From: Luteimonas abyssi
Lineage (GTDB): Bacteria > Pseudomonadota > Gammaproteobacteria > Xanthomonadales > Xanthomonadaceae
Reading direction: 5' to 3'
Assembly (NCBI RefSeq): GCF_001482195.1
Contig: NZ_KQ759763.1
Coordinates: 2,121,101-2,185,100, forward strand
Length of the DNA: 64,000 nt
The first letter of the stretch is position 1, and each line of letters begins with the position of its first letter. The notes beneath the pieces were generated by a model, which was not told the origin of the DNA, ran no database searches, and worked only from the letters and a program-made list of their open reading frames with translations. This document shows positions 62,672 to 64,000 of the stretch, piece by piece. The translations under genes and the position numbers were made by a program.

Positions 62672-63050
62672 CCGCGCCGCCAGATTGGTGTCATGGCGTT
62701 GCGCATGCGGCTGGCGTACGGGTTGCATGCCGAGGCGCTGACGGACGTGCTTGCGAGCGGCGATGAAGCGCCCGCGGCGTCTTCGATATGAGAGCGCAAT
62801 GAGCGTGCGAGGAATTACCGAGCGACGGTGATCGGTGATGGTGCGGATGCGACGCACACCATGCGACCCTCATTGCGTCGGCCTGTACGACCGAAGGGGG
62901 GTTCCGGAAGCGAGGTCTTCCGCCTGACCCGCATCTCAGAAAAGTCCTACACGTCGTCGTCCTAAACGTGCCGTTTCCGTGCTTGACGCTCCCGCGCACT
63001 CCGTAGCAGACTCGATCCCAAGGAGCGTAGAAACTCCTCTAAGAGCGGTC
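62672..63050. other. Gene-poor stretch after the integron
   Basis: About 380 bp in which I see no convincing gene, repeat or RNA. Short open frames on the minus strand overlap the IS remnant and lack ribosome sites. Probably eroded mobile DNA; it ends in a possible hairpin AGGAG / CTCCT near 63021-63039. Confidence 0.5.
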
Positions 63051-63079
63051 CCCACCTCCGTCAAACCGGTGGGTTTTTT
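63051..63079 (+). terminator. Intrinsic terminator
   Basis: CCCACC (63051-63056) pairs with GGTGGG (63068-63073), followed by six T. What it terminates is not evident. Confidence 0.7.
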
Positions 63080-63080
63080 G

Positions 63081-63219
63081 TGCCCGTGTACCTGCGGGCA
63101 TGAACCGACGCGATGTCTGCGTCGGGAGGGCGGCTAATACAACACCCCTCGGGGAAATACGCCCGCCGACTCTTAGCGGTTTCTAACCTCCCGACTTCCC
63201 GTCCACACTCGTGGACGGG
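63081..63219 (+). promoter_or_regulatory. Structured leader upstream of the XAC0095-like gene
   Basis: Four nested or successive dyads: TGCCCG/CGGGCA (63081-63100), CCGACGC/GCGTCGG (63105-63125), GGGAGG/CCTCCC (63124-63129 with 63187-63192) enclosing CCCC/GGGG (63145-63154) and GGCGG/CCGCC, and CCCGTCCA/TGGACGGG (63198-63219). The second and third compete for bases 63124-63125, as in alternating leader folds. Function unknown. Confidence 0.5.
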
Positions 63220-63245
63220 CACTTCATGGAATGAGGGAGACGACG

Positions 63246-63926
63246 ATGTCGAAGTTCGAGACGGAAGATCGCGGTACGCAGGGTTACTTCCTGCCGGAGG
63301 AGAGCCGTGCCCATTTGCACACGCTGCAGCAGCACCTCGCGTCACTGTCGCGCCTGTCGCCGCCGCGTGTGGACGACGAGGCGAACGGCCCGGAGATCGA
63401 GGCGCTGACGCTTGCCGGTCGCATGAAGCGGCTCGCCGAGCAGGCGCAGGAGGTGCTGGACGCGATGGTCGGGCCGGTGCGGTTGCAGGCGGACGGGCGA
63501 GCGGTGGTGGTCGAGACGGCGAGCGGCCCTGGTGACGATCCAGATGGGGACGCGCTCACCCGGCACGCCGAATCCGAGGCTGCCCAGGCCGACGACTTCA
63601 GGTTCGGCATGACGATGGATCAGCTGGACGAAGCCAACCGGCTGCTCGATCTGCTGGGGGCGCAAGGGGATCTGCTGATGGCCAGTGGCGGCGGCGATCT
63701 CGCGGACGGCACCGTCGTCGTGATCGGCGCGGCGATCTTCGACGGCGCGGACGCCATGAAGGACATGATCCATGAGATCGAATCGCAGCGGCTCGCAGCG
63801 AAGGCAGGCACCGGCAAGCGGGTACGGGAGGTGCCGGCCGGGTACGACCTCAACGCTGTGGCCTCGCCTGTGCAGCGGGAGCGGGTGCGGGCCGTCGTGG
63901 AACCTGGCGCGGCAAGCGTGCATTGA
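63246..63926 (+). CDS. XAC0095-like protein of unknown function
   Basis: 226 residues. The N-terminal KFETEDRGTQGYFLPEESRAHLHTLQQHLASLSRLSPPR resembles the xanthomonad XAC0095 family (GYFLPE motif then a helix), a family of unknown function; this call is from memory and moderate. The C-terminal part (FGMTMDQLDEANRLLDLLGAQGDLLMASGGGDLADGTVVVIGAAIFDGADAMKDMIHEI) is helical and longer than typical members. ATG 63246 has GAGGGAG upstream, preferred to 63231. High GC like the chromosome, marking the end of the cassette region. Confidence 0.7.
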   Translation: MSKFETEDRGTQGYFLPEESRAHLHTLQQHLASLSRLSPPRVDDEANGPEIEALTLAGRMKRLAEQAQEVLDAMVGPVRLQADGRAVVVETASGPGDDPDGDALTRHAESEAAQADDFRFGMTMDQLDEANRLLDLLGAQGDLLMASGGGDLADGTVVVIGAAIFDGADAMKDMIHEIESQRLAAKAGTGKRVREVPAGYDLNAVASPVQRERVRAVVEPGAASVH

Positions 63927-64000
63927 GCCCGGCGTCAGGCGCAGCGCGGCACGGTCGCGTTGCGCCTGCGCCTCAACTTGCGCCGTTGAGGCCGGCCGCC

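Noticed and set aside
62672..63050. Short minus-strand frames after the IS remnant
   Set aside because: They overlap the remnant, lack ribosome sites and match nothing recognisable.

Overview
The window reads as a chromosomal segment of a high-GC gammaproteobacterium of the Xanthomonadales (Lysobacter/Luteimonas-like). Supporting points are the conserved blocks tsaE-amiC-mutL, pcnB-folK-panB-panC-panD-pgi, dapA-bamC divergent from gcvR-bcp, and comEC-exbB-exbD-msbA-lpxK-kdsB, together with a TonB-dependent receptor, a stand-alone ferredoxin-like RnfB and, at the right edge, a protein resembling the XAC0095 family. The assignment rests on gene content and order read by eye, not on a search.

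Layout. 1-6003: 5' end of rimO, then a plus-strand run of dienelactone hydrolase, HIT protein, the 5-oxoprolinase genes pxpB-pxpC-pxpA and a two-subunit (DUF969/DUF979) 5-oxoproline transporter. 6067-15036: dcd and mrp, a TonB receptor plus DUF2147 protein lying between mrp and metG, then metG, a small membrane protein, a HAD hydrolase and an RnfB-like ferredoxin. 15157-23987: a minus-strand cell-wall and DNA-repair block (nnr-tsaE-amiC-mutL-DUF1684-TraB) divergent from queG. 24142-30752: GNAT, pgi, pantothenate genes, folK, pcnB and tRNA-Glu. 30961-37846: fdxA, bamC/dapA, gcvR, bcp, PhoH, two large palindromic intergenic elements and an FMN glutamate synthase-like protein. 37961-42859: nucleotide-sugar dehydrogenase, tRNA-Leu, LysR/pirin pair, tRNA-Cys, tRNA-Gly, pgsA. 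42884-54260: uvrC through comEC.

54257-62489 is a chromosomal integron: a tyrosine integrase whose stop codon overlaps the GTG start of comEC (GTGA), an attI site, and thirteen cassettes of clearly lower GC, each ended by an almost invariant 60-bp attC with covarying stem bases. Most cassette products are unknown small, membrane or lipoprotein-like proteins. One carries a His/Cys pattern like CHAT or caspase-fold proteases, one an R-x4-H motif as in HEPN ribonucleases, and one is DUF4265.

An IS110-family element sits inside the twelfth attC. Its 208-bp non-coding 5' region folds by eye into two hairpins with internal loops. The loops of one spell both halves of the attC target around a CT core; one loop of the other spells the element's own terminus. 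This is the layout expected of a bridge RNA programmed to target attC. A truncated second copy interrupts the thirteenth attC at the same position, and the array then ends in gene-poor DNA followed by a structured leader and the XAC0095-like gene. The integron-targeting bridge RNA and the integrase-comEC overlap are the most interesting parts of the window.
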